DNA from: Thermosynechococcus vestitus BP-1 | Lineage (GTDB): Bacteria > Cyanobacteriota > Cyanobacteriia > Thermosynechococcales > Thermosynechococcaceae | DNA: 64,000 bases | Reading direction: 5' to 3' | Assembly: GCF_000011345.1 (NCBI RefSeq) | Contig: NC_004113.1 | Span: 1,240,001 to 1,304,000 of the forward strand | Shown: positions 37,936 to 46,945 of the stretch, one piece after another | How the letters are laid out: every line of letters starts with the position of its first letter | Position numbering within the stretch: the stretch's first letter is position 1 | The notes under the pieces: model-generated | What the model saw: the letters and a program-made list of their open reading frames with translations, nothing else | The model's database searches: none | What the model was told of the DNA's origin: nothing | Translations under genes and position numbers: made by a program

Positions 37936-38988
37936 ATGGCACTGTACGCAGAACTACATCGACATTTGGGTGGGTCAGTGGTACCGCGGATCCTTTGGCG
38001 GTATTTTCAGCGGAACGATCGCTCCCTAGCGGAGCGCTTTCCCGACTATGAGGAATTTGAAGCCTTTTATACTCGCCCCCGCCAATCCCTTGAAGAATAC
38101 CTCGAACTCCACACCCTAGTGGAGAGTGTGCAAACGCCGCAAACCTTACCCTATTTCATTTTCCGTTTGATTCGCGGCGCCTATATTTTTGAAAATTTGG
38201 CCTACTTGGAGTTGCGCTATACCCCCTACCTGCGCACGGATCCGCAGCGATCCCAGAGCGATCGCATTGAGCAGATGGCAGACATTGTCAAAACCGTGGG
38301 TCTAGCTTGCCAAGTGCCCGAGTACCCGATTGTCACGAGCCAAATTCTCTGCATGCACACACGGCTACCCTACACTGTCAACCGTGCCATCGTTGATCTG
38401 GCGGCAAGTTTTCCTGAGTTTGTCTGTGGCATTGACTTGGCTGGGGGCGATAGTGTCTATGGCGATCGCCTGAGGGAATTTATTGACCTCTATGCCTATG
38501 CCCGCGATCGCGGCCTGAAAACCACGGGTCACCTCTACGAAACAGTGAATGGCTGCTATCCCGAATTGCTGCCCTACCTGCAACGCATTGGCCATGGCAT
38601 TCAAATTCCGCTGCGCTACCCAGAGCTGCTCAAAGACGTCGCTGCAGCGGGTCAATGCCTTGAAGTGTGCCCCACCACCTATTTTCAAACGGGTACCCTT
38701 GAGAGCTACGAACAGTTGCGGCTGATTTTTGAACGCTGCTTTGAGGCAGGGGTGGATGTGGCCATTTGTACCGATAATGCCGGTCTGCATAATGTGCGGC
38801 TGCCCTTTGAGTACGAAAACTTGCTGACCTATGACATCCTGAACTTCAAGGAATTGCAAGCCTGTCAGGAAGCGGCTTTTCGCCATGCCTTTGCTTGGCC
38901 CCATCCTCAACCGCCGACCCTGCTCCTGAGTAACCTGCTTCAGAGCAATTCAGCTCAAACTGCCCTTGCCGGCTGCGGTATCCAGTAA
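37936..38988 (+). CDS. Adenosine deaminase-like metal-dependent hydrolase
   Basis: This 350-residue amidohydrolase-fold protein has the metal-binding H8-x-H10 in ELHRHLGGS, the GHLYE segment in place of the classical HAGE loop, RIGHGIQ, and the aspartate in ICTDNAGLHN where ADA has SDDP. The metal-site histidines, glutamate and aspartate are kept, so hydrolysis of a purine or related substrate is plausible. The altered loops mean the substrate may not be adenosine. It precedes leuD by 9 bases and is probably cotranscribed with it. Confidence 0.8.
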   Translation: MALYAELHRHLGGSVVPRILWRYFQRNDRSLAERFPDYEEFEAFYTRPRQSLEEYLELHTLVESVQTPQTLPYFIFRLIRGAYIFENLAYLELRYTPYLRTDPQRSQSDRIEQMADIVKTVGLACQVPEYPIVTSQILCMHTRLPYTVNRAIVDLAASFPEFVCGIDLAGGDSVYGDRLREFIDLYAYARDRGLKTTGHLYETVNGCYPELLPYLQRIGHGIQIPLRYPELLKDVAAAGQCLEVCPTTYFQTGTLESYEQLRLIFERCFEAGVDVAICTDNAGLHNVRLPFEYENLLTYDILNFKELQACQEAAFRHAFAWPHPQPPTLLLSNLLQSNSAQTALAGCGIQ

Positions 38989-38997
38989 GATAGGCTT

Positions 38998-39588
38998 ATG
39001 AGCAAGATTGAACGCATTACAGGTCGCGGCCTGCCCCTGCGGGGCAACGATATTGATACTGATCGCATTATTCCAGCGCGGTTTCTCCGCTGCGTGACCT
39101 TTGATGGCCTCGGAGAGCACGTTTTTGCTGACGATCGCCAGTCGGGGCAGCACCCCTTTGACCTGCCTCAATACCAAGGGGCAAAGATTTTGGTGGTGAA
39201 TGCCAACTTTGGTTGTGGCTCAAGTCGTGAGCACGCCCCCCAAGCGATCGCCCGTTGGGGCATTCAAGCAATTGTTGGCGAAAGCTTTGCTGAAATTTTT
39301 GCGGGGAACTGCTTAGCGATGGGGGTTCCCTGTCTGACAGCAGCCCCAGAACAGGTACAGGCGCTGCAAAGGCTCTTAGAGAACCAGCCCAGTACAGAAC
39401 TGACCCTAGACCTGCAGACCCTGACCCTGAGGGCGGGGGATCAAGTGATTCCCCTAACCATGGCGGAAAGTAGCCGGCAAATGCTCATTTCTGGTCAATG
39501 GGATGCCTGTGGTCAGCTGTTGGCCCATCGTGACAAAATTCACGAAGTAGCAGCGCGACTACCCTATGTGCAGTGGGCTATTCGGTGA
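38998..39588 (+). CDS. leuD: 3-isopropylmalate dehydratase small subunit
   Basis: This 196-residue swivelling-domain subunit has the GNDIDTDRIIPARFL N-terminus and the NFGCGSSREHAP motif. With LeuC it isomerises 2- to 3-isopropylmalate in leucine synthesis. No leuC is in the window. It is probably cotranscribed with the ADA-like gene just upstream. Confidence 0.95.
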   Translation: MSKIERITGRGLPLRGNDIDTDRIIPARFLRCVTFDGLGEHVFADDRQSGQHPFDLPQYQGAKILVVNANFGCGSSREHAPQAIARWGIQAIVGESFAEIFAGNCLAMGVPCLTAAPEQVQALQRLLENQPSTELTLDLQTLTLRAGDQVIPLTMAESSRQMLISGQWDACGQLLAHRDKIHEVAARLPYVQWAIR

Positions 39589-39624
39589 TATACCCCCGAC
39601 CACGCTTATGCTGACAGGCTAATC

Positions 39625-39660
39625 CATTGATACATTTCCATTGATACATTTGATACATTA
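39625..39660 (+). repeat. Three tandem TTGATACATT-type repeats
   Basis: CATTGATACATT occurs at 39625-39636 and 39639-39650, followed by TTTGATACATT (39650-39660). The copies are 10-14 bases apart. Their role is unknown. Confidence 0.6.
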
Positions 39661-39773
39661 GAGTCCGGCCTTCTCATTGACTCCTCATCAGGCGTTTCCT
39701 CAGCTTTGAGGGGGGATGCCCCACTGCTGATATTGACTGCCCCATGGGAAATTTAGCTAAAAACCCTCTTAAA

Positions 39774-39789
39774 TGTGATCAATGTCACA
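39774..39789 (+). promoter_or_regulatory. CRP-type palindrome TGTGA-N6-TCACA
   Basis: TGTGATCAATGTCACA matches the full consensus of cAMP-receptor-protein sites (SyCRP1 in Synechocystis). It lies about 175 bases before the FHA gene ATG. Confidence 0.6.
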
Positions 39790-39964
39790 GCAACCCCAGG
39801 CGAAACCGGCAAAGGTAGAAGTAAGCACACAATCTAGACCACCTGTAGAAGTGTCACGTTTTGTAAGGGTGTTTCTGCCCTAACTGAAGCTGAAGGCGGA
39901 AAATATTGAGATTTGCAGAGGGGATGATTTCTTGAGGGCTATTGAGACACAGGGGAAAGATAAA

Positions 39965-40705
39965 ATGAGCGGCGGGCAACAGGAACGTCATGTCTTGATT
40001 TTGAATACGGTCGGTGGACGGCGGGCGATCGCCCTTGAGGCAGCGGCCTACTCCCTTGGGCGGGATGAGAGTAATGCCATTGTTATTGATTTTGAAACGG
40101 TTTCCCGCCAGCACGCTATTCTCCTGCGGGTACCTGTCCCCGGCACCACCAGCTATCGCTATCGCTTGGTGGATGGCAATGCCAATGGTAAACCCAGTAC
40201 CAACGGCACTTTTGTCAATGGCAAGCGCATTAGCAGCCATGAATTGCAACATGGCGATGTCATTCTCTTTGGCCGTAAAGCCAAGGCCTCCTATCTCCTG
40301 CTCTCCATGGCGGATACGGAGTTTAGCCAATATCTGCAATCCATTGCTTTCCAAAGCATTAAATCCGATCTGCGGGGTGCCAAGGAAACCCTGGTGGGCA
40401 TGGAGCTCAGTGGCGAACTGCGGCGAACCCCCAACCGTGAATTAGTGGCAGCCGGAGCCACTCAGTTACACCCTGAACTTGAACCAGCAAAAGATACGTT
40501 GTCTAGTGAGAGCGACAGCGAGCCAAAGGGGAACAACAAAGAAACTCTCCATGAAAAAGAAAGCCAGGGCTCAAAAACCAACCTCGTGGCTTTAGGGGCG
40601 ATCGCCCTTGTGGTTGTTGCCATTATCGCAGGGGCCGTCTGGAGAGCGGGCTTCTCCGCCAACCCACCCCAGGGATCACCACCTGCCACCCCCACCCGCA
40701 ACTAG
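39965..40705 (+). CDS. FHA-domain protein with C-terminal transmembrane helix
   Basis: This protein of about 246 residues has an N-terminal FHA domain (about 8-110) with SLGRDESNAIVI, VSRQHAIL and STNGTFVNGKRI, which recognises phosphothreonine. A charged linker (about 160-200) and one transmembrane helix (about 203-222) follow. The N-terminus should be cytoplasmic, so it could tether phosphorylated partners to the membrane; kinases such as the CHASE2 protein are possible sources (inference). A possible CRP-type site and repeats lie upstream. Confidence 0.85.
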   Translation: MSGGQQERHVLILNTVGGRRAIALEAAAYSLGRDESNAIVIDFETVSRQHAILLRVPVPGTTSYRYRLVDGNANGKPSTNGTFVNGKRISSHELQHGDVILFGRKAKASYLLLSMADTEFSQYLQSIAFQSIKSDLRGAKETLVGMELSGELRRTPNRELVAAGATQLHPELEPAKDTLSSESDSEPKGNNKETLHEKESQGSKTNLVALGAIALVVVAIIAGAVWRAGFSANPPQGSPPATPTRN

Positions 40706-40918
40706 CTTAACCCAGATCCTATATCGGTTTGATAAATAGTTTCAAAGTATAAACAATCCCCTATAACAGTCGCTCCCCTGAGTCCCTTTGCTAAAATAAA
40801 ACCAATTATGGAATGCGTTCTACAACTACCGGTGGAGTTGCACTTGAGCTAAAATCATGAGTGAAGCAAAGAAACATAAAAGCATTTCAAAAGCAAGCAA
40901 CTTTATAGGAGAACCTAA

Positions 40919-41245
40919 ATGACAAAGCGAGATCACAACAAGGTCTATAATGTCACTTTGGTCAATGAAGAAAGAGGCCTAAATAAAACTATTCGTGTTC
41001 ATGCCGACGAGTACATTCTCGATGCTGCTGAAGCCCAGGGTATTCCTCTGCCCTACTCCTGCCGTGCTGGCGCCTGCGTCAACTGCGCTGGCCGCATCAT
41101 CAAAGGTACTGTGGACCAGTCAGATCACTCCTTTTTGAAACCTAAGGAGCTGGATGCTGGCTTTGTGCTGCTGTGTGCAGCCTATCCCACATCGGATTGC
41201 GTCATCTCAACCCACGAAGAAGACAATTTGCTGAACTTAGCTTAG
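40919..41245 (+). CDS. [2Fe-2S] ferredoxin, plant type
   Basis: This 108-residue ferredoxin has Cys48, Cys53, Cys56 and Cys86 in the C-x4-C-x2-C-x29-C pattern of the plant-type cluster. Length and sequence differ from the main photosynthetic ferredoxin: an N-terminal extension of about 8 residues, and [16 protein letters not shown] near the end, which recalls FdxH-like paralogues. It probably serves as an alternative electron carrier; the partner is unknown. A strong ribosome site (AGGAG) lies just before the ATG, and the upstream leader is AT-rich. Confidence 0.9.
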   Translation: MTKRDHNKVYNVTLVNEERGLNKTIRVHADEYILDAAEAQGIPLPYSCRAGACVNCAGRIIKGTVDQSDHSFLKPKELDAGFVLLCAAYPTSDCVISTHEEDNLLNLA

Positions 41246-41300
41246 CATTTGTGTCAACGTCGTTGTTGAGGAGTGTCCGCAATTCAGTTTTATAGCCTCC

Positions 41301-41317
41301 CTTCCCTCCTAGGGAAG
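41301..41317. terminator. Hairpin between convergent ferredoxin and glmS genes
   Basis: CTTCCCT and AGGGAAG form a perfect 7-bp stem with a 3-base loop between the two convergent stop codons. No T-run follows on the plus strand, so it is only a candidate bidirectional terminator. Confidence 0.35.
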
Positions 41318-41345
41318 CTGATATGATTAATAATTCCTGAAAAAG

Positions 41346-43226
41346 TTACTCAACAGTTACTGACTTAGCAAGGTTGCGGGGTTGATCAACATCTAGACCA
41401 CGGCGGGCAGCAATGTGATAGGCCAACAGTTGCAGAGGGATCACCGTCAAGATCGGGGAGAGAAGCTCATCAACCTCAGGCACGGGTAAGAGATTGTCAA
41501 AGGTGTGCTGGGCTTCGGCCTCGTCAAGGGGGGTTACACCAATGAGGCGGGCATCACGGGCTCGGGCTTCTTGGGCATTGGAGAGGACTTTTTCAAAGAC
41601 ACTGCCGGGCATGGCGATCGTGACCACTGGGACTTTGGCATCCAGGAGAGCGATCGGGCCATGTTTCATCTCGCCCGCAGGATACCCCTCGGCATGGATA
41701 TAGCTAATTTCTTTGAGTTTAAGGGCGCCTTCAAGGGCAATGGGAAAATTGATCCCGCGTCCCAAAAAGATAAAGTCTTGGGTTTCCCAGAAGTCATGGG
41801 AGAGAGCTTCAATATAGCGCTCTTGGCTCTCTAAAATTTGCTCCATCTGGGCGGGCAATTGCCGCAACCCAGTCACCAGTTCCGCTAACCGGGAGCGATC
41901 GCAAGACTGCCGCTGCCATGACAATTCGAGGGTCAGCAGATAGAAGGCCATCAACTGGGCAACAAATGTCTTTGTGGCCGCTACACCAATTTCAATGCCG
42001 GCCCGGGTATCAATAATGTGGGGCACCAGATGCCCAAGACTACTTTCGGGTCGATTGGTAATCCCTAGCAAACGAGGTTGGAGAGCACCATCAAGTCCTT
42101 GGCGACGTTTGAGCTCCATCTCTAGGGCTGCAAGGGTGTCTGCTGTTTCCCCAGACTGGGTGACACCAATGGTGAGGGTATGGGGTAGCAGGGGCGGCGG
42201 CGCATAGCGAAACTCTGAGGCATATTGCACACTGGTGGGAATCTGAGCCACCTGCTCAAGCAGATATTTGCCTACAAGGCCGGCGTGCCAACTGGTTCCA
42301 CAGGCAACAATTTGAATGTGCTGTAGATTATCCAGCAGACTGGGAGGGAGATTTAATTGCACAGGACTAAAGGGACTGGCCACCTCCCAATCAGCTCGTA
42401 AATAGTTCTCCAAACAGGCGCGTACCACCCCCGGTTGCTCATAGATTTCCTTGAGCATGTAGTGCTTAAAGCCCTGCTTTTCAACCATAACAGGGTTCCA
42501 GTTGAGGGTACGGGGGGTTTTGCGTAGGCGATGTCCCTCAAAGTCGTAGACCTCAACCCCTGTGGGCGTCAGCCGAGCTAGTTCACCATTTTCCAACGGC
42601 AACACAGCACGGGTATAGGGAATGATCGCTGGGGTATCCGAGGCACAGAAAAATTCCCCTTGGCCAAAACCAATCACCAGGGGGGCCTGTTGCCGTGCCA
42701 CGATCAATTCATCGGGATAGTCTGCACAGATAACGGCGATCGCAAATGCGCCTTCCAATTGATGCACGGCTTGGCGCACCGCTTCTAGGAGGCCATTGGC
42801 GGTGGGGGTCTCAGGCAATAATTCAGCAATCAGGTGGGGGATGACTTCTGTATCTGTTTCCGAGCGGAAAATGTGCCCCCGCGCCTGTAGTTGGTCCCGC
42901 AGTTCCCGATAGTTTTCAATGATGCCATTTTGCACCACGGCTAGGCGATCGCGACTGTCGCGATGGGGGTGGGCATTGTACTCCTCTGGTTTACCGTGGG
43001 TTGCCCAACGGGTGTGGCCAATACCAACATGGGCAACAATGTCCAGCTGTTCAACCTTCTCCACTAAGTTCTGGAGTTTGCCCTTGGCGCGCACACAGAG
43101 GAGTTCGCCCTCATTGAGTGTGGCAATGCCAGCGGAATCATACCCTCGATATTCCAGTTTTTGCAGCCCCTGAAGTAGGATTTGCGCTGCTCCCTGGGGG
43201 CCAATATAACCAACAATGCCACACAT
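41346..43226 (-). CDS. glmS: Glutamine-fructose-6-phosphate aminotransferase
   Basis: This 626-residue enzyme has the N-terminal glutaminase domain with nucleophile Cys2 (MCGIVGYIG), HTRWATHGKP, two SIS domains (SQSGETADTLAAL) and the C-terminal DQPRNLAKSVTVE. It makes glucosamine-6-phosphate, the entry to UDP-GlcNAc for peptidoglycan and the surface polysaccharide of this window. The frame extends to 43295, but Cys2 chemistry requires the start at ATG 43226. Confidence 0.97.
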   Translation of the reverse strand: MCGIVGYIGPQGAAQILLQGLQKLEYRGYDSAGIATLNEGELLCVRAKGKLQNLVEKVEQLDIVAHVGIGHTRWATHGKPEEYNAHPHRDSRDRLAVVQNGIIENYRELRDQLQARGHIFRSETDTEVIPHLIAELLPETPTANGLLEAVRQAVHQLEGAFAIAVICADYPDELIVARQQAPLVIGFGQGEFFCASDTPAIIPYTRAVLPLENGELARLTPTGVEVYDFEGHRLRKTPRTLNWNPVMVEKQGFKHYMLKEIYEQPGVVRACLENYLRADWEVASPFSPVQLNLPPSLLDNLQHIQIVACGTSWHAGLVGKYLLEQVAQIPTSVQYASEFRYAPPPLLPHTLTIGVTQSGETADTLAALEMELKRRQGLDGALQPRLLGITNRPESSLGHLVPHIIDTRAGIEIGVAATKTFVAQLMAFYLLTLELSWQRQSCDRSRLAELVTGLRQLPAQMEQILESQERYIEALSHDFWETQDFIFLGRGINFPIALEGALKLKEISYIHAEGYPAGEMKHGPIALLDAKVPVVTIAMPGSVFEKVLSNAQEARARDARLIGVTPLDEAEAQHTFDNLLPVPEVDELLSPILTVIPLQLLAYHIAARRGLDVDQPRNLAKSVTVE

Positions 43227-43278
43227 AGCTTTGTAGACCTCGTCATCTAAGATAAACACTAAGATAAACAGGGGTACC

Positions 43279-43584
43279 CTAACGACGGCTGGCAAACTGG
43301 GGCAGTTCCACCTGTGGTTGTTTCAGGGGAGGTCGGGAACGGGTAGCAAAGCGTTCTTTGGTGAATTCGGCTTGCCAAGGTTGAATACCAATCGGTTGAA
43401 TTGAACGCCGCTGGGAAACTGCTGACACAGTGATCCTCTCTAAGGGGTTTGAGGGGGTTCTGGAGGGAACCTCAACTGGCTGAATTGTCCTTTGCCAAGA
43501 GGTTTCAATCTGGCGGCGAGAATTGGCGATCGCTTGCCATTCTTGATCATTAATGTTCCACTCTACGTTCTGCCACTCACTCAT
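43279..43584 (-). CDS. Small hypothetical protein upstream of glmS
   Basis: This protein of about 101 residues is basic and rich in Gln, Arg and Pro, with a tryptophan-containing N-terminal part (SEWQNVEWNINDQEWQAIA). It is probably disordered in its second half. I recognise no family. It ends 52 bases before the glmS start on the same strand and may be cotranscribed. The open frame reaches 43611; ATG 43584 is preferred because the extra nine residues look non-native. Confidence 0.5.
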   Translation of the reverse strand: MSEWQNVEWNINDQEWQAIANSRRQIETSWQRTIQPVEVPSRTPSNPLERITVSAVSQRRSIQPIGIQPWQAEFTKERFATRSRPPLKQPQVELPQFASRR

Positions 43585-43937
43585 CACCCAACACCCACAC
43601 CTTGATGACATGTTGTTATTCGGATTTTTATGAACTAGATTATCGGAATTTTAACAAAAGGCAAGCTTTGGACAAAAATTGTCACAGGATGCCAGAGAGA
43701 CAGCCTGTAACTCCCGTCAGCTGCTGTGTTGAGCAATTACGCCAATCTCTCAGCGTCCATGCGGTTTCAGGACAACTCAAGACACTTCACAAACTGGCCC
43801 GTGTCTTTCTAGGGGCTTGAACTCCTCTGCCAGGATTCCTCATCTGGGGAGCGGGGTCATTGGTTTTCGTATCTTTTACAGACGAGTGCCGTAGTGCCAC
43901 AATACCCTAAACAGCCTATCACTGGAGATGCACAGCC
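43585..43937. other. Region upstream of murE
   Basis: This gap of about 350 bases contains a plus-strand frame of 72 codons (43602-43820) with a helix-like C-terminal part (VEQLRQSLSVHAVSG). The first half is not protein-like and no ribosome site is evident, so I do not call it a gene. The murE promoter should be here. Confidence 0.35.
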
Positions 43938-45431
43938 ATGAACCTGCGGGAACTCCTGACAGCGGCAGCAATTACACCGGGTTTTGAGCATCCTGCCCTC
44001 AATCAAGAGGTGAAGTCCCTGAGGATGAATTCTTGGGAGTGCGAGCCGGGCTCGTTGTTTATTGGTATGCCCGGCACACGGGTGGAGGGGGGCAATTTTT
44101 GGCCGAGTGCCTTGGCGGCAGGGGCGATCGCCGCGGTGGTGTCTCCCCAAGCTAAACCCCGTGAGGGAGAGGCCTGTGTAATTGTGGTGCCCGATATTGA
44201 GCGTGCCTGTGGCCGGCTGGCGGCGGCTTTTTATAATTACCCCAGCCAACATCTCAGCCTGCTAGGGGTTACGGGTACGAACGGCAAAACAACCACCACC
44301 CATTTGGTGGAACATCTCCTCAACCGTGTGGGCTATCCCACAGCACTCTTGGGGACCCTCTACAGTCGGTGGCCGGGACACTGTGAGGTGGCTAGCCATA
44401 CGACACCCTTTGCGGTGACCCTTCAGGAGCAATTGGCCGCCGCAGTGGATGCAGGCTGTCGCTTTGGGGTGATGGAGGTCAGTTCCCATGCCTTAGCGCA
44501 GGATCGGGTGTGGGGCTGTCAGTTTGAGGTGGCGGCTTTTACCAACTTGACCCAAGATCATCTAGACTATCACCGCGATTTGGAGGACTATTTTGCCGCT
44601 AAGGCCAAGCTCTTTACCGCTGACTACCTGAAGGGGCGAGCAATTCTCAATGGGGATGATCCCTTTGGCCAGCGACTGGCTCAACAATTGCCCCGCGATC
44701 GCTACTGGACCTATGGCTTAAGCAAGGATGCGGATTTTCGGGCTGAGAATCTCAACTATCGCAGCAATGGCGTCACGGGTGCGGTTCATACCCCCCTCGG
44801 TAGCGGTACCCTAGACTCGCCCTTGGTGGGACAGTTTAATGTGGCCAATGTGCTGGCAGCGATCGCTATGGGGGCAGCGGTGGGGCTACCCCTTGAGGCC
44901 ATGCTCAACGCCCTGCGTGATTTTCCGGGGGTGCCGGGGCGCATGGAACAGGTGCGCCTTGACCCAGAACAGGACATTACCGTTGTTGTGGACTATGCCC
45001 ACACTCCCGATAGCCTTGAGAATCTGCTGAGGGCGGCGCGTCCCTTTATTCCTGGCAAACTGATCTGTGTCTTTGGCTGTGGGGGCGATCGCGATCGCAG
45101 CAAACGTCCCCAAATGGGAGCCATTGCCGCCCGCTTGGCGGATCAGGTAGTGGTCACCTCGGACAATCCCCGCACGGAGAATCCACAGCGCATTCTCGAT
45201 GACATCCTTGCCGGTATCCCACCGGAAACAGCAATGATCGTTGAGGGCGATCGCCGCCAAGCCATTCTCCAAGCCATTCTGACCGCAGCCCCCGGCGATG
45301 GTGTGATTATTGCCGGTAAGGGCCATGAGGACTACCAAATTCTCGGTACCGAAAAAGTGCACTTTGACGATCGCGAGGAAGCCCGAAACGCCCTCAAGGA
45401 GCGACTCAAACAACCACTGCAGCGGGGCTAA
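43938..45431 (+). CDS. murE: UDP-MurNAc-tripeptide synthetase
   Basis: This 497-residue Mur ligase has the ATP motif GVTGTNGKTTTTH (about 109-121), SSHALAQDRV, TNLTQDHLDYH and, near the end, SDNPRTENP. The DNPR motif is the mark of meso-diaminopimelate-specific MurE. It adds meso-diaminopimelate to UDP-MurNAc-L-Ala-D-Glu in the cytoplasm. The DapA enzyme encoded in the window feeds the same pathway. Confidence 0.96.
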   Translation: MNLRELLTAAAITPGFEHPALNQEVKSLRMNSWECEPGSLFIGMPGTRVEGGNFWPSALAAGAIAAVVSPQAKPREGEACVIVVPDIERACGRLAAAFYNYPSQHLSLLGVTGTNGKTTTTHLVEHLLNRVGYPTALLGTLYSRWPGHCEVASHTTPFAVTLQEQLAAAVDAGCRFGVMEVSSHALAQDRVWGCQFEVAAFTNLTQDHLDYHRDLEDYFAAKAKLFTADYLKGRAILNGDDPFGQRLAQQLPRDRYWTYGLSKDADFRAENLNYRSNGVTGAVHTPLGSGTLDSPLVGQFNVANVLAAIAMGAAVGLPLEAMLNALRDFPGVPGRMEQVRLDPEQDITVVVDYAHTPDSLENLLRAARPFIPGKLICVFGCGGDRDRSKRPQMGAIAARLADQVVVTSDNPRTENPQRILDDILAGIPPETAMIVEGDRRQAILQAILTAAPGDGVIIAGKGHEDYQILGTEKVHFDDREEARNALKERLKQPLQRG

Positions 45432-45448
45432 CATGCCACAATAGGGGA

Positions 45449-46945
45449 TTGTTGTCCCAAAGCGAGCAGATTGTGATTGAGGCAGAGGTTCACCGCCAAT
45501 TACGGGCATTTTTACGCAGCAGTGGCGATCGCCGGTGGCCTCACCATCTCACCTTGGCGCGGTTAGTGGCCCGTGCCCTGCGGCTGCGGCGGGGGTGTTT
45601 ACTTCAGGTGAGCCAGCGGGCGGTGTTGCAACATCGCTACGGCTTGAGTTATCTGCTGCCGCTGCTGTTGTATCCTGAGCCTGCCCTGCTAGTCGTTCCC
45701 CAGGAGCGACTGACACGACTACTGCACCAAGAAATTCCTGAACTGCTCAGCTTCCTTGCCGTCACCAAACCAATTCAGCATAGCCACTGCCCGCAGCCAG
45801 TGTTTGAGGGGGTACTTGTGATGAACCTCGAAGACTGGTGTCGCCAAGCCACCCCCTACCCCAACGTGGTCACGATCATTGATGGCATTGAAGCCTTGCC
45901 CGCAATTGCCCAGCAGCAGATGACCTGCACAATTACCACCAGCGATTGGGAGCACTTGAAATTAGCAATTCCCAGTGCCATTGGTGCCATTCGCCAAGTT
46001 TATGCCCAATTGGTGCAACACCTCTTTCAGCGGCCTCAGAATCCCTATGGTGACTATCTGCTCACCCCCACAGAACAGCAACCCCTCCTGGAGCTGCTCC
46101 ATCAATGGCCGCAGTCGCTGCCTCCCCAATGGTCGCAATTGCGGCACTACCTCAACCGCGATGACACAGTCATCTGGGGACGCCGCCATCCCACGGCAGG
46201 CTACTTTACCCTCCATAGCCACCCCCTGAATTTGCGTCCCTATTTTCAGGACCTTTGGTGCCAAGCCCCCTTTGTCCTCATTGGCAGCGGACCCGATACA
46301 GACCCCCCTCTGGCCTATGTGCAGCAGGAACTAGGGATTCCGGCCCAAACGACGATTAAATTTGCCAGCGATCGCCACAGTGAAGCCATTACCCTTGCGA
46401 TCGCCGAAGACTTACCCCTACCGAATACCCCCGAATTTGCCCCGGCGGTTCTGCGGCGTCTCTACGATCTCCTTGGCACGATTGGCCATCAACGGGCGGT
46501 AATCCTTGTCAGCGATGTGCCCCTGCGGGAACAGTTGGCCACCCAATTGGCGGCCCTCTACGGTTCACGGGTACAGGTGGAGACGACAACCCTTGAGACA
46601 AACACGATTTTAGTAACGGGGGAAACCTTTTGGCTGCGTCATGGGGCGCAGTTACCCTGCCCGGCTCTATTGGTTTTGACGACGTTGCCCTTCCCTTCCC
46701 CGGAAAAAGCAGTGGTGAGTGCCCGTATTGAATGGCATAAGCGACAAAAACAGGACTGGTTTCGTCAGTATCTCTTGCCCGAGTGCTTGACGGTCCTAGA
46801 TCGTGCCCTTGCCCCTGTGCGTCAGGATGATACCTTGGTGGCCATTTTGGATCGGCGGCTTACGGAGCGCAGCTATGGCCGCGAAATTCTCCAGAGTCTC
46901 AGTCCCTACAACCGCGTTCGGGATCGCGCCCAATCCCCGCGTTGA
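45449..46945 (+). CDS. DinG-like helicase family protein lacking ATPase motifs
   Basis: This protein of about 498 residues resembles cyanobacterial DinG/XPD-like helicases in layout. The C-terminal half keeps LTTLPFPSPEKAVVSAR and VAILDRRLTE. The N-terminal motor region lacks a P-loop: where a GxGKT should precede SYLLPLLLYPEPALLVVP there is LQVSQRAVLQHRYG. The DEAH box is replaced by IIDGIEALP, and the C-terminal QGxGRxIR motif VI reads DRALAPVRQ. I infer a non-catalytic relative. The start is TTG 45449 or GTG 45473. It overlaps the convergent larE by 47 bases. Confidence 0.65.
   Translation: MLSQSEQIVIEAEVHRQLRAFLRSSGDRRWPHHLTLARLVARALRLRRGCLLQVSQRAVLQHRYGLSYLLPLLLYPEPALLVVPQERLTRLLHQEIPELLSFLAVTKPIQHSHCPQPVFEGVLVMNLEDWCRQATPYPNVVTIIDGIEALPAIAQQQMTCTITTSDWEHLKLAIPSAIGAIRQVYAQLVQHLFQRPQNPYGDYLLTPTEQQPLLELLHQWPQSLPPQWSQLRHYLNRDDTVIWGRRHPTAGYFTLHSHPLNLRPYFQDLWCQAPFVLIGSGPDTDPPLAYVQQELGIPAQTTIKFASDRHSEAITLAIAEDLPLPNTPEFAPAVLRRLYDLLGTIGHQRAVILVSDVPLREQLATQLAALYGSRVQVETTTLETNTILVTGETFWLRHGAQLPCPALLVLTTLPFPSPEKAVVSARIEWHKRQKQDWFRQYLLPECLTVLDRALAPVRQDDTLVAILDRRLTERSYGREILQSLSPYNRVRDRAQSPR

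Larger units (their letters stand above)
39589..39964. promoter_or_regulatory. Regulatory region before the FHA gene
   Basis: This 376-base gap holds three close copies of a TTGATACATT-type repeat (39625-39660) and a perfect CRP-type palindrome (39774-39789). An in-frame TTG at 39932 could start the FHA protein earlier, but the ATG at 39965 with GGGGAAAG upstream is better. Confidence 0.5.

Noticed and set aside
43602-43820. Possible 72-residue gene before murE
   Set aside because: The first part is not protein-like, no ribosome site is seen and no family is recognised.
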